NCBI RefSeq assembly: GCF_016283395.1
Contig: NZ_JAEEMU010000045.1
Location: 39,580 to 103,579, forward strand
Length of the DNA: 64,000 nucleotides
DNA from: Ruminococcus sp.
GTDB taxonomy: Bacteria > Bacillota_A > Clostridia > Oscillospirales > Ruminococcaceae
Direction of reading: 5' to 3'
The number at the start of each line of letters is the position of its first letter. The first letter of the stretch is position 1. Positions 50,816 to 59,900 of this stretch are shown here, piece by piece. The notes below the pieces were generated by a model, which was not told the DNA's origin, searched no databases, and saw only the letters and a list, made by a program, of their open reading frames with translations. The translations under genes and the position numbers were made by a program.

Positions 50816-53110
50816 ATGACAGATGACATGAATGTATCAAATCTCATACATCACGAAAGAGAGATACCCATACCAGAATCTGCTATCCCAAGCAATCCGG
50901 AGGACTTTCTCAAGGATATCCCCGATTTCAAGGACGATTTCACCATTGAAAAGATCATACAGAAAATACTCACAGACGACAAGCAGTATGATCTGAGCAA
51001 GATAATCTCTGCCTATGAGTTCGCTGCAAAGGCTCATGAGGGTCAGAAACGTTCATCGGGTCAGCCCTATATCACTCATCCGCTGGCTGTAGCCTATACT
51101 CTGCTGGAACTTGGTATGGACACGGATACCATATGCGCTGCACTCCTGCACGATGTAGTCGAGGACACAGACGCTACTCTTGACGATCTGAAAAAACGCT
51201 TCGGTCAGGACGTTGCACTCCTCGTTGACGGCGTAACAAAACTGAGCAAAATACCTACCTCTACAAAAGAGGAACAGCAGGCTGAGAATATCCGCAAAAT
51301 ACTCCTTGCCATGTCTCAGGATATCAGAGTAATGATAATCAAGCTCAGTGACCGTCTCCACAATATGCGTACACTGAAATATCGTCCTATGGAAAAACAG
51401 CGTAATACCGCTCTTGAAACCATGAATATCTATGCTCCTATCGCTCACAGGCTCGGTATCAGAACCATGAAAGAAGAACTTCAGGATCTGGCTTTCCATT
51501 TCCTTGACCCCTACGCTTACTCGGAGATCGAGAATATCCTTGAAAACAAAAAGGAAGAGCGTGAAGCTTTTATTGAGATAATCAAGAGCCGTATCGCTCA
51601 GCGTTTCAAGTCAGAGGATTTTTCACAGCCGCCTCAGATAGACGGACGAGTAAAGAGTATATACAGCATCTACCGCAAAATATTCATCAATCATAAGAAC
51701 ATTGACGAGATATACGATAAATACGCTGTACGTATAATCGTTACCACTATTGCCGAGTGCTATAACGTTCTCGGACTTATCCACGATATGTTCAAACCCC
51801 TGCCAAACCGCTTCAAGGACTATATCTCCACACCTAAGAACAATATGTACCAGTCTCTCCACACAACTGTTCTCGGCAAGGAGGGTATCCCCTTTGAGGT
51901 GCAGATACGCACATGGGATATGCATGAAACAGCCGAATACGGTATCGCTGCACACTGGAAGTACAAAGAGGGCATACAGGGCAAGGACAAAATGGAACAG
52001 CGTCTTGCATGGGTACGTCAGGTCATCGAAGCTCAGCAGACCTCAGACGACGTTGAGGAGATAGTCCGCATCATCAAGACCGATCTTGACCCCGAGGATA
52101 TAGTCGTTATGACTCCAAAGGGTATGTCCGTGAGCCTGCCTATAAATTCCACTGTCATCGACTTTGCCTACCGTATCCACACCGAGATAGGTCACAAGAC
52201 CACAGGCGCAAAGGTGGACGGAAGAATAGTGCCGCTGGATTATAAGCTCCAGACAGGTCAGATATGCGAGATAATCACAAGTAAGGATTCAGATAAAGGT
52301 CCTAACCGTGCATGGCTCAGCATCGTCCAGACCAACGAAGCCCGCTCGAAGATACGCTCATGGTTCAAGAAGGAACGCCGTGAGGAGAATATCATCGAGG
52401 GTAAGACTCAGCTTGAACGCGAATTCAAGCGTCACAGGATAAACCTTACCGAAGAACAGTACACCGAGTTCTTACAGGACGACTTCAAACGCCATAACTG
52501 CGATACTCTCGAGGATTTCTACGCTTCCATAGGCTACGGCGGTATACTTCTCTCAAAGATAATGCCGAGACTTAAAGACAAGTACGAAAAGCAGCATGAA
52601 AGCGATGAACCGTCTGTAGTACCGCTCATCAAGCCAAAGCCAAACGGACGCAGCAGTATAGTTCTCGACCAGATAGACGATATGCTCATAAAGTTCGCAC
52701 AGTGCTGTAATCCTCTCCCCGGAGATGATATCATCGGCTTTATCACACGAGGCTACGGCGTATCGGTACACACAACAAGCTGTACCAACTACAAGGCTGC
52801 TCTGGCAAGAAACAATCCCGAGGAGCTTGACCGCTGGGTTGATATACAGTGGACTGACAACAGCGATACTCAGCTACAGACAAGCTTTGAGGTAACTGCT
52901 ACGGACAGAGTCGGACTTGTTTACGATATTTCCGCTATCCTCTTAGAAGCAAGAGTACCTATCGTACATTCCGCATCGAGAGTCCTCAAAAACGGAAATG
53001 CTCTTTTCGAGGGCACTATCGTTATTTCCAGCACCGAACAGCTCAAGAACCTTTTCGAGAAGCTCAGAAAGATAAAGGGCGTTATTTCCGTAGAAAGAGC
53101 CGCTATTTAA
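50816..53110 (+). CDS. relA: Bifunctional (p)ppGpp synthetase/hydrolase (RelA/SpoT, Rel)
   Basis: A 764-residue Rel protein. The HD hydrolase domain is intact (HPLAVAYTLLELGMDTDTICAALLHDVVEDTD), followed by the synthetase domain (VKSIYSIYRKIF, YDKYAVRIIV, YISTPKNNMYQSLHTTV), TGS (DIVVMTPKGMSVSLPINSTVIDFAYRIHTEIG), a zinc-finger region (KFAQCCNPLPGDDIIGF) and a C-terminal ACT domain. It makes and degrades the stringent-response alarmone. Confidence 0.96.
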   Translation: MTDDMNVSNLIHHEREIPIPESAIPSNPEDFLKDIPDFKDDFTIEKIIQKILTDDKQYDLSKIISAYEFAAKAHEGQKRSSGQPYITHPLAVAYTLLELGMDTDTICAALLHDVVEDTDATLDDLKKRFGQDVALLVDGVTKLSKIPTSTKEEQQAENIRKILLAMSQDIRVMIIKLSDRLHNMRTLKYRPMEKQRNTALETMNIYAPIAHRLGIRTMKEELQDLAFHFLDPYAYSEIENILENKKEEREAFIEIIKSRIAQRFKSEDFSQPPQIDGRVKSIYSIYRKIFINHKNIDEIYDKYAVRIIVTTIAECYNVLGLIHDMFKPLPNRFKDYISTPKNNMYQSLHTTVLGKEGIPFEVQIRTWDMHETAEYGIAAHWKYKEGIQGKDKMEQRLAWVRQVIEAQQTSDDVEEIVRIIKTDLDPEDIVVMTPKGMSVSLPINSTVIDFAYRIHTEIGHKTTGAKVDGRIVPLDYKLQTGQICEIITSKDSDKGPNRAWLSIVQTNEARSKIRSWFKKERREENIIEGKTQLEREFKRHRINLTEEQYTEFLQDDFKRHNCDTLEDFYASIGYGGILLSKIMPRLKDKYEKQHESDEPSVVPLIKPKPNGRSSIVLDQIDDMLIKFAQCCNPLPGDDIIGFITRGYGVSVHTTSCTNYKAALARNNPEELDRWVDIQWTDNSDTQLQTSFEVTATDRVGLVYDISAILLEARVPIVHSASRVLKNGNALFEGTIVISSTEQLKNLFEKLRKIKGVISVERAAI

Positions 53111-53122
53111 GGAGTAATTAAC

Positions 53123-53764
53123 ATGAAGATACATCATTTACAGCTCGGACCTCTCCGCGCTAACTGCTATATAGTCGAGACTTCCCCGGGAAGATGCGTT
53201 GCCGTTGATATCGGCGGCGACAGCAGACTGTTCCTGGAATTCCTCAAAATGAGAAAGCTCCGCCTTACAAAGATACTCCTCACCCACGGTCACTTCGACC
53301 ACATCGGCGGCGTTGAGGAAGTCCGCAAGGCTACGGGAGCTGAGGTATATATCCATGAGCTTGACGCACATATGCTTGAAAGTGCGGCTCATTCACTGGC
53401 TGCGGATATGTCATTCATGACATTTACTCCCGTTACCGACTGGACCTGCGTATATGGCGACTGTTATATCAATGACGGAGAATGTGAATTCCGTGTGCTC
53501 CATACTCCCGGACATTCACAGGGCAGCGTGTGCTATATCTGCAACGATGCTATGTTCTCGGGCGATACACTTTTCTGCTGCTCAGTGGGCAGAACAGACT
53601 TCCCGGGAAGCAGTGCTTCCGCTATGACATATTCGCTGAACAAGATATACCACCTTAACGGCGATTACAAGGTATACCCGGGTCACAACGAGACCACCAC
53701 CCTTGACTATGAACGTGAATCAAACCCGTATCTGGGACAATTCAGAGGAAAAAATGACGACTGA
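53123..53764 (+). CDS. MBL-fold metallo-hydrolase (YqgX / glyoxalase II-like)
   Basis: A 213-residue metallo-beta-lactamase fold protein. The metal-binding motif is LTHGHFDHIGG, with later ligands in TPGHSQGSVCYI, FSGDTLF and PGHNETT. The family includes hydroxyacylglutathione-hydrolase-like enzymes; substrate unknown. Its end overlaps hemZ by 11 bases. Confidence 0.9.
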   Translation: MKIHHLQLGPLRANCYIVETSPGRCVAVDIGGDSRLFLEFLKMRKLRLTKILLTHGHFDHIGGVEEVRKATGAEVYIHELDAHMLESAAHSLAADMSFMTFTPVTDWTCVYGDCYINDGECEFRVLHTPGHSQGSVCYICNDAMFSGDTLFCCSVGRTDFPGSSASAMTYSLNKIYHLNGDYKVYPGHNETTTLDYERESNPYLGQFRGKNDD

Positions 53765-55232
53765 TAATTCAAAAATGCCGATTGTACTGATCGGCAATTC
53801 TTTTAAATACGAGATCGAAGCCACATTGAAGCTCTTCTTCAATACTGCCCGTTATTCCTTCGGAAGTGACCGCAGCGAGGCTTCGGGCGATGCATATGTT
53901 ATCGCTGAGGTTAGCGGTGATACTCTTTCCGCAGAAGTAAAGCTCCACGGAGAAGCTCCCGTAAACAGGAGCATTACTGTTGATGCTACTCAGGACAAGG
54001 AGCACGAGATATGCCGCCTTATCTATCATATTCTCTCCGAAAAAACAGGCATTGCTCCCCCGTGGGGACTTATGACAGGCATCAGACCCGTAAAAAAGGT
54101 CATTGAGCTCATGCGTCGGGAGCTCCCTAAAGATGAGATATTCTCAATACTCAAGGATAAATACGAAGTCACAGACAAGAAGTTGCAGCTTGCTTATGAT
54201 ACGGCTGTAAATCAGATTCCCATACTTGACAGGATAGACAGCTCGGCTGTGAGCCTTTATGTGTCTATCCCCTTCTGTCCTACAAGATGCAGCTACTGCT
54301 CATTTGTGTCTCACTCTATGGACTCAGCTATGAAACTCATGCCTGAGTATATTTCCGCACTCTGCCGCGAGCTTGAAATAATCGGAAAAATAGTTAAGGA
54401 CACCGATACAAAGATAGATACTATCTACTTCGGCGGCGGTACTCCTACATCTGTTTCGGCACAGGAGCTCCGCGCTATCATGGAGACTGTGGAGAAAAAC
54501 TTCGACCTTGACAAGGTACGTGAATACAGCGTTGAAGCAGGCAGACCTGATACTATAACCGAGGAAAAGCTCCATGTCATAAAGGAGCTTGGTGCAGAGC
54601 GCATCTCCGTAAATCCTCAGACTCTCAACGATGATGTTCTGAAAGTCATCGGCAGACAGCACTCGGGCGAGGACGCAGTAAAAGCCTTTGAGCTTGCAAG
54701 GAAAGTGGGCTTCAAAAACATAAATACCGACCTTATTGCAGGACTGCCTACAGAGTCCGCCGACAGCTTCCGCCATACTCTTGACCGCATGATAGAGCTT
54801 GACCCCGAAAGCATAACTGTACATACACTGACTATAAAACGTTCAGCAAATCTATTTGAGAGCGGCAGTTCCAACATCAAAAATCCTGCGGCTGAAATGG
54901 TTGACTACAGCATACCTGCACTTATGTCTCACGACTATCTGCCTTACTATATGTACCGCCAGAAGAATACCGTGGACAACCTTGAAAACGTGGGCTACGC
55001 CAAAAAAGGCTTTGAAAGCTATTACAATATATTTATTATGGACGAAACTCAGACCATTCTCGGTGCAGGCTGTGCAGCTTCCACAAAGCTTGTCTACCCT
55101 GATGGCAGGATAGAGCGTATCCATAATTACAAGTTCCCTTACGAATACATCAGGAGCTTCGACAAGCTCATGGATAAAAAAGAGGAGGTGACGGAATGCC
55201 TGAGAAAAATCAAGTCTGTACAGCCGAAATAA
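53754..55232 (+). CDS. hemZ: Radical SAM coproporphyrinogen dehydrogenase HemZ
   Basis: A 492-residue radical SAM enzyme. The cluster-binding cysteines are in PFCPTRCSYCSF, and YFGGGTPTS and VNPQTLNDDVLKVIGRQHS are HemN/HemZ traits. An N-terminal THUMP-like extension of about 150 residues (ending WGLMTGIRPVKKVIEL) marks HemZ rather than HemN. Oxygen-independent decarboxylation of coproporphyrinogen III is the usual assignment. I start at ATG 53754 behind AGAGGAA. Confidence 0.88.
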   Translation: MTTDNSKMPIVLIGNSFKYEIEATLKLFFNTARYSFGSDRSEASGDAYVIAEVSGDTLSAEVKLHGEAPVNRSITVDATQDKEHEICRLIYHILSEKTGIAPPWGLMTGIRPVKKVIELMRRELPKDEIFSILKDKYEVTDKKLQLAYDTAVNQIPILDRIDSSAVSLYVSIPFCPTRCSYCSFVSHSMDSAMKLMPEYISALCRELEIIGKIVKDTDTKIDTIYFGGGTPTSVSAQELRAIMETVEKNFDLDKVREYSVEAGRPDTITEEKLHVIKELGAERISVNPQTLNDDVLKVIGRQHSGEDAVKAFELARKVGFKNINTDLIAGLPTESADSFRHTLDRMIELDPESITVHTLTIKRSANLFESGSSNIKNPAAEMVDYSIPALMSHDYLPYYMYRQKNTVDNLENVGYAKKGFESYYNIFIMDETQTILGAGCAASTKLVYPDGRIERIHNYKFPYEYIRSFDKLMDKKEEVTECLRKIKSVQPK

Positions 55233-56551
55233 CTGCACTTACTTCCGAGGGAAGCGGTGTATGCCGCGTTGACGGTATGGCTGTATTCGTACCCGAGACC
55301 GCTGTAGGCGATGTGTGCGAAATAAAGATAGTAAAGGTGCTGAAAAGCTATGCTTACGGTATCGTGGAGAAGATAGTAACCCCCTCGGCTGACCGTATCG
55401 AAAACACCTGCCCTGTTTATAAGAAGTGCGGAGGCTGTCTGCTGAGACATATCTCCTACGAGGCTGAGTGCCGCACGAAAAACGGCATAGTCCGCGACGC
55501 CTTTGAACGTATAGGCGGACTTTCTCCCAAATTTGATACTTTCCTTGGTGCTGAGGACACCGAGCACTACCGCAATAAGGCTCAGTACCCTGTTGCAAAT
55601 ATAGACGGAAAGGCTGTATGCGGCTTTTTCGCTCCGAGAAGCCACCGTCTCATACCTGTTACGGACTGCGCTTTACAGCCTAAGATGTTCCGTGATATCC
55701 TCGACACTGTTATAGCTTACATAAACGAGAAGAAGATATCCGCTTACGATGAAGCTTCAAATACAGGCATAGTCAGACATATCTACATTCGCCGCGGCGC
55801 ACATTCGGGCGAGATTATGGTCTGTATCGTTGTTAGAAAGGACATCTCCCGTCAGCTTTCCGCGCTCTGCCGTCAGCTGTGTGAGAAATTCAGCGATGTA
55901 AAAAGCATCATTATGAACATCAACGACAGAAAGACCAATGTCATTCTCGGTGACAAGTGCGTTACTCTGTGGGGAAATGATACTATCTCAGATGTAATGT
56001 GCGGTAATACCGTGGAGATATCTCCCCTTTCCTTCTATCAGGTAAATACCGTACAGGCTGAAAGGCTCTATGCAAAGGCTCTGGAATACGCTTCACCAAA
56101 GGGTGACGAGGTAATTGCCGACCTTTACTGCGGCGCAGGCACTATAGGTCTTTCAATGGCTAAGCAGGCGAAGAAGATAGTGGGCGTGGAGATAATCCCT
56201 CAGGCTGTTGAAAATGCCAAGAGAAACGCGCAGCGCAACAATATAAATACTGCGGATTTCTACTGCGGAGATGCAGGAGAGGTGTTCGGAAAGCTCCGCA
56301 AAAAGGGCTGCGCTCCCGATATCATAGTAGTCGATCCGCCGCGAAAGGGCTGCTCGGCTGAGACTATAGATGTTATCGCAGAAGCTGCTCCTAAGAAGAT
56401 AGTTATGATATCCTGCAATCCTGCTACTGCCGCAAGAGATGCAAAGCTCCTCAGTGAAAAGGGCTATAATGTGGAAAAAGTCTGTGGAGTCGATCTCTTT
56501 CCGCGAACAGGTCACGTTGAGTGCGTAGTTTTGATGTCTAGGAAAAAATAG
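55196..56551 (+). CDS. rlmD: 23S rRNA (uracil-C5)-methyltransferase, RlmD/RlmCD type
   Basis: A 451-residue TrmA/RlmD-family enzyme. An N-terminal TRAM domain (residues 1-60) is followed by the 4Fe-4S ligand set in CPVYKKCGGCLLRHISYE. SAM motif I is DLYCGAGTIGLSMA, VVDPPRKGCS carries motif IV, and the catalytic Cys is in ISCNPATAARDAKLL. It methylates uracil in 23S rRNA, and in Gram-positives one enzyme may modify both U747 and U1939. The ATG lies 37 bases inside hemZ, with a strong GAGGAGGTGA site. Confidence 0.93.
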   Translation: MPEKNQVCTAEITALTSEGSGVCRVDGMAVFVPETAVGDVCEIKIVKVLKSYAYGIVEKIVTPSADRIENTCPVYKKCGGCLLRHISYEAECRTKNGIVRDAFERIGGLSPKFDTFLGAEDTEHYRNKAQYPVANIDGKAVCGFFAPRSHRLIPVTDCALQPKMFRDILDTVIAYINEKKISAYDEASNTGIVRHIYIRRGAHSGEIMVCIVVRKDISRQLSALCRQLCEKFSDVKSIIMNINDRKTNVILGDKCVTLWGNDTISDVMCGNTVEISPLSFYQVNTVQAERLYAKALEYASPKGDEVIADLYCGAGTIGLSMAKQAKKIVGVEIIPQAVENAKRNAQRNNINTADFYCGDAGEVFGKLRKKGCAPDIIVVDPPRKGCSAETIDVIAEAAPKKIVMISCNPATAARDAKLLSEKGYNVEKVCGVDLFPRTGHVECVVLMSRKK

Positions 56552-56561
56552 AGAGCATAAG

Positions 56562-56590
56562 AAAAGTGCCGAAAATTCGGCACTTTTTCT
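56562..56590. terminator. Bidirectional terminator between rlmD and the accessory block
   Basis: Stem AAAAGTGCCG / CGGCACTTTT with a 6-base AT loop and T runs on both strands. Confidence 0.9.
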
Positions 56591-56591
56591 C

Positions 56592-56756
56592 TTATGTATG
56601 AATGAGATGGACAAAGTCAAAAGGATTTTGATTGTCCTCGGGAACAAGTCTGGTGTCTTTTTCAGATACAGTGTTCAGTGACTTACTCAAAGCACCCGAC
56701 CCTATGTAGTTCGAGGGAAGAAATCTGACCGTTACTCTCCTCCGTTCGGCTATCAT
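56592..56756 (-). CDS. Hypothetical 54-residue protein, last gene of the accessory block
   Basis: An ORF from ATG 56756 (MIAERRRVTVRFLPSNYIGS ...) to TAA at 56592, ending at the bidirectional terminator. Its ATG overlaps the stop of the preceding small ORF by four bases (ATGA), and GAAGGA lies upstream. It is basic at the N terminus and acidic towards the C terminus, with no membrane segment. I do not recognise it; it may also be a remnant. Confidence 0.4.
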   Translation of the reverse strand: MIAERRRVTVRFLPSNYIGSGALSKSLNTVSEKDTRLVPEDNQNPFDFVHLIHT

Positions 56757-56908
56757 TTCGCAGTGTCCTTCTCCAGTCCTTGCCAGCCGAACCGCATAAT
56801 TGATATCAGAATTGACACAATCGTGATTGATTCGCTCACCAGTCCGCCCCATGAATTTACGATAATATCGTATATCAGCCAGCACGGTGATGCACAGGTG
56901 TGATTCAT
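56753..56908 (-). CDS. Hypothetical 51-residue membrane peptide
   Basis: An ORF from ATG 56908 that reads MNHTCASPCWLIYDIIVNSW, then GGLVSESITIVSILISIMRF and a short polar end. One or two hydrophobic segments predict a membrane peptide. It starts 10 bases after the big ATPase gene and overlaps the next ORF by 4 bases. The ribosome site is weak. A GTG-started alternative frame across both ORFs exists, so the call is tentative. Confidence 0.4.
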   Translation of the reverse strand: MNHTCASPCWLIYDIIVNSWGGLVSESITIVSILISIMRFGWQGLEKDTAK

Positions 56909-56918
56909 AAGACTGATG

Positions 56919-59900
56919 TTATTTATTCCTTGGCGGGATTTGCCTCAAAATTTCTTGTATTTCTGCAAGGTGCTTTGCCGTAAAAGTTATAGTATCAAAA
57001 TTTCCAATCGGTATGTCAACTTTGCCTTCGTCAGAAACAACGTAGTCTTTTATGCTTTTTATGAAGGCCCTTCGTATTGGCTCGTTACGTCTGAGTGCCT
57101 CAAATCTTTTACTACATTCTAAGCAAAGAGCGAGTCTTAGTTGAGAAAAGAAGAATTCAGGCAGAATATCTATACTGTTAACTTCTATATATACTTTGGG
57201 TTTAGGATTTCGACACATTTGGCAAAAGCATAAATCCCTGCTTCCTTCAGGTGAATATGTATTCAAAATTATGTTTCTAGAATAGCTCCTATCATATGAA
57301 TAAACTCTGTCATCATGTGTTTTTATTTTCTGAACTTTACACATTTCTTCTACTGTGATTATTCTAACAGGAGTTTTACAAAGCTTTTTTACGTGCGATA
57401 TAAGTACCGCTCGATTTTCAACTTGCTCACTAGGAAAATCATATGCATAATCCATCGTATCATATCCTCCGTAAGAGAGGTAATCCAACTCATATTCTTG
57501 TAATAATGCTTCAGGCAATAACCCCTCACGATAAAATCCTCTTAATAATTCCTCGTAGTTCAAGAAATAGTGATCAGGATCATCAATTAACTCTTCTATA
57601 TCATCCGCTGTTAGTTCATTATGGTATTGTATATCTTCATAATGAATGCCACTAAGTGATTCAGTTCCAATATCTTTAGCTAGACCTAAACACTCATCAT
57701 GTACTGAAATGCCCAAAATCATTTCAGTAGTAAAGTAATTGGAAAGATCACATACGAACAAGGGCTTACATGTAATCTCATTGCACTGATTTTTGAGCGG
57801 AACATTGTATGAGGATAAGATCTTAAAGGAACCATTTTTCAGTAGCCTTCCTGAACGATATTCAGAAAGCAAAAAGCTATATATTGCAGATATATCATCT
57901 TCTTCGCATAATAACGCTTCTAATCTGTCATTATATTTTATGCGCTCAATCTCATGGCTCCATTCATTTATGTTATCAGAATAAATCTTTTCGCATAAGG
58001 ATTTCGGCATATAGTGTTCATTCAATATATAATGATCGGTTCCGGATCGTGTTTCATTTCGTTTAACATAAATGCTTTTTTCTTTCCAAGCTATGTATTC
58101 CGTAACATTGGATTCAATTCCGTATACAGGTATTATTTGCAACTCTTTAATTTTAGACATGTAATCAGCAGGTGCTTCAGAAATATATTCATAAAAAGCA
58201 TTGCGGAATACTTCATCTCTTATGAAGCGTTCAGCATATTTGAATAGAATCGGTATAACCATAGAATAATCAGCTTCTTCACATGATAAGGCGTTCAAAA
58301 CAGAGTCATTATCGCTCGAACCAATATCAATAATGGACGAAGAATTAATCTCTTCATATTCTGATAGCGAAAGTTTTGTGATAATATAAATGGCAGCCTC
58401 TGGATAGCGCTGAGCTGTATTCTGAATAGGAACCGCAAAAATATCACGATTATATGTGGGGATTATTTCTTTCGAACGGAGCTGAGTTAACAAATCGTAT
58501 CCATTTAGATATTTGTTATCAAATGTGTCATTAACATAACCGCGGATAGTTCCTTGGAATCTAGAAACAAACTTGAGATATTTAAATATATTAGAGCGTT
58601 CGTCTATTTTGAGTGAATCTATTACTTTCATCACTGCGACATACATTTCCCTGCGAATAATATCATTCCATTTTGATCCTTCTGTTTCAATTTCTTCTCT
58701 TGAAGTTGTTAATGAGAATGGTGCATCTATTGCCATTGGTATATTGAGTTTGTGCTTTGTTGGAAGTCCACAGTATAAAGGAAAATGATAATCTTTATTG
58801 ATTGAATACTCAGGAACATAGCAAACAATCTGTTGTTCAGCAGAAATTTCACGGCTTCCATTCTTTCGTTCTTCTAATGCTGTCTCGTCCGTAATTGTAA
58901 AATAGTGATGAAATCGCTTAAAAACAAAATCACGATTTCCGATTGAGATAGTTCTTTTATCGTCAGTATCACTTATGGTTACAGTATGCTTTCCAATCGT
59001 CAGCTTTTTCAGATTTCTCAGACAAAGGCATAATTCCAAAATATCTTTTTCTTTGTAAGTTGGGAATGTTTCGCCTCCTTTTAGTTCGATTTCCATTTTG
59101 GTACCAGGTACCGTTTCGATAACATCTTCATTTATAATTTTGGGAATCGTAGGCTCTTTGTCACTTAACGAAAAATGATAGTCTCCGCTGTGAATAGTAA
59201 CCTTAGATGCAATGGCAAATATGGTTTTGAACCCTACTCCTTTTTCACCAATGGATTGATTACTATGTGAAAGCAACTTATTTTTTGTAGATTCGCCGAT
59301 GGCGGTGATTGAACGGATATTTGCTCTTGTGAAACCCATTTCATTATACTCGGTTGTAATTGCACTCCCATTCATGGATAACGAGAAAGTAGGTACAACC
59401 TCATTGTAATACAAGCAGTCGTCAGCATTCTGGAGAAGTTCTTGAATAAATCTACCTCTATCTGTACCAGCTTTTAGAATAATTTCAAGATAGCTTCTAT
59501 ACCCGCCTTTACCAAGTGATTCCTTGATAATTTTTCGTATGTTAGATAGTCTGCGAAGATATTCTTCATCGCTACAATCTCCGTTTTCATAATAGTCAAG
59601 TTCTTTAGATGCTTCTCGCATTTTAATAAGGATTGAAAAAGTATCTTTCTCATCTATCATATAGCAAAATGATGCAAATGATGATAATGGATTATTTGCG
59701 GATAACAGAAGAACATTATGACAAGGTAAGAAGAAATCATCTTTTTCACCCAAACACAAGCATTTATTATTACAAAACCGTAAGTAATTTCTCACAGTTT
59801 CTGGAACATCACTCATTTCAAATTCATCATCAAAAAGGTCAGATATTTCTTTAAAATCCGCATCGGTTATTTCTAATCCGAACCGCTTATTATTCTTTAT

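Noticed and set aside
56592..56885. A single 97-codon GTG-started gene
   Set aside because: It lacks a ribosome site, whereas two shorter ATG frames overlapping by ATGA fit better, though neither is certain.
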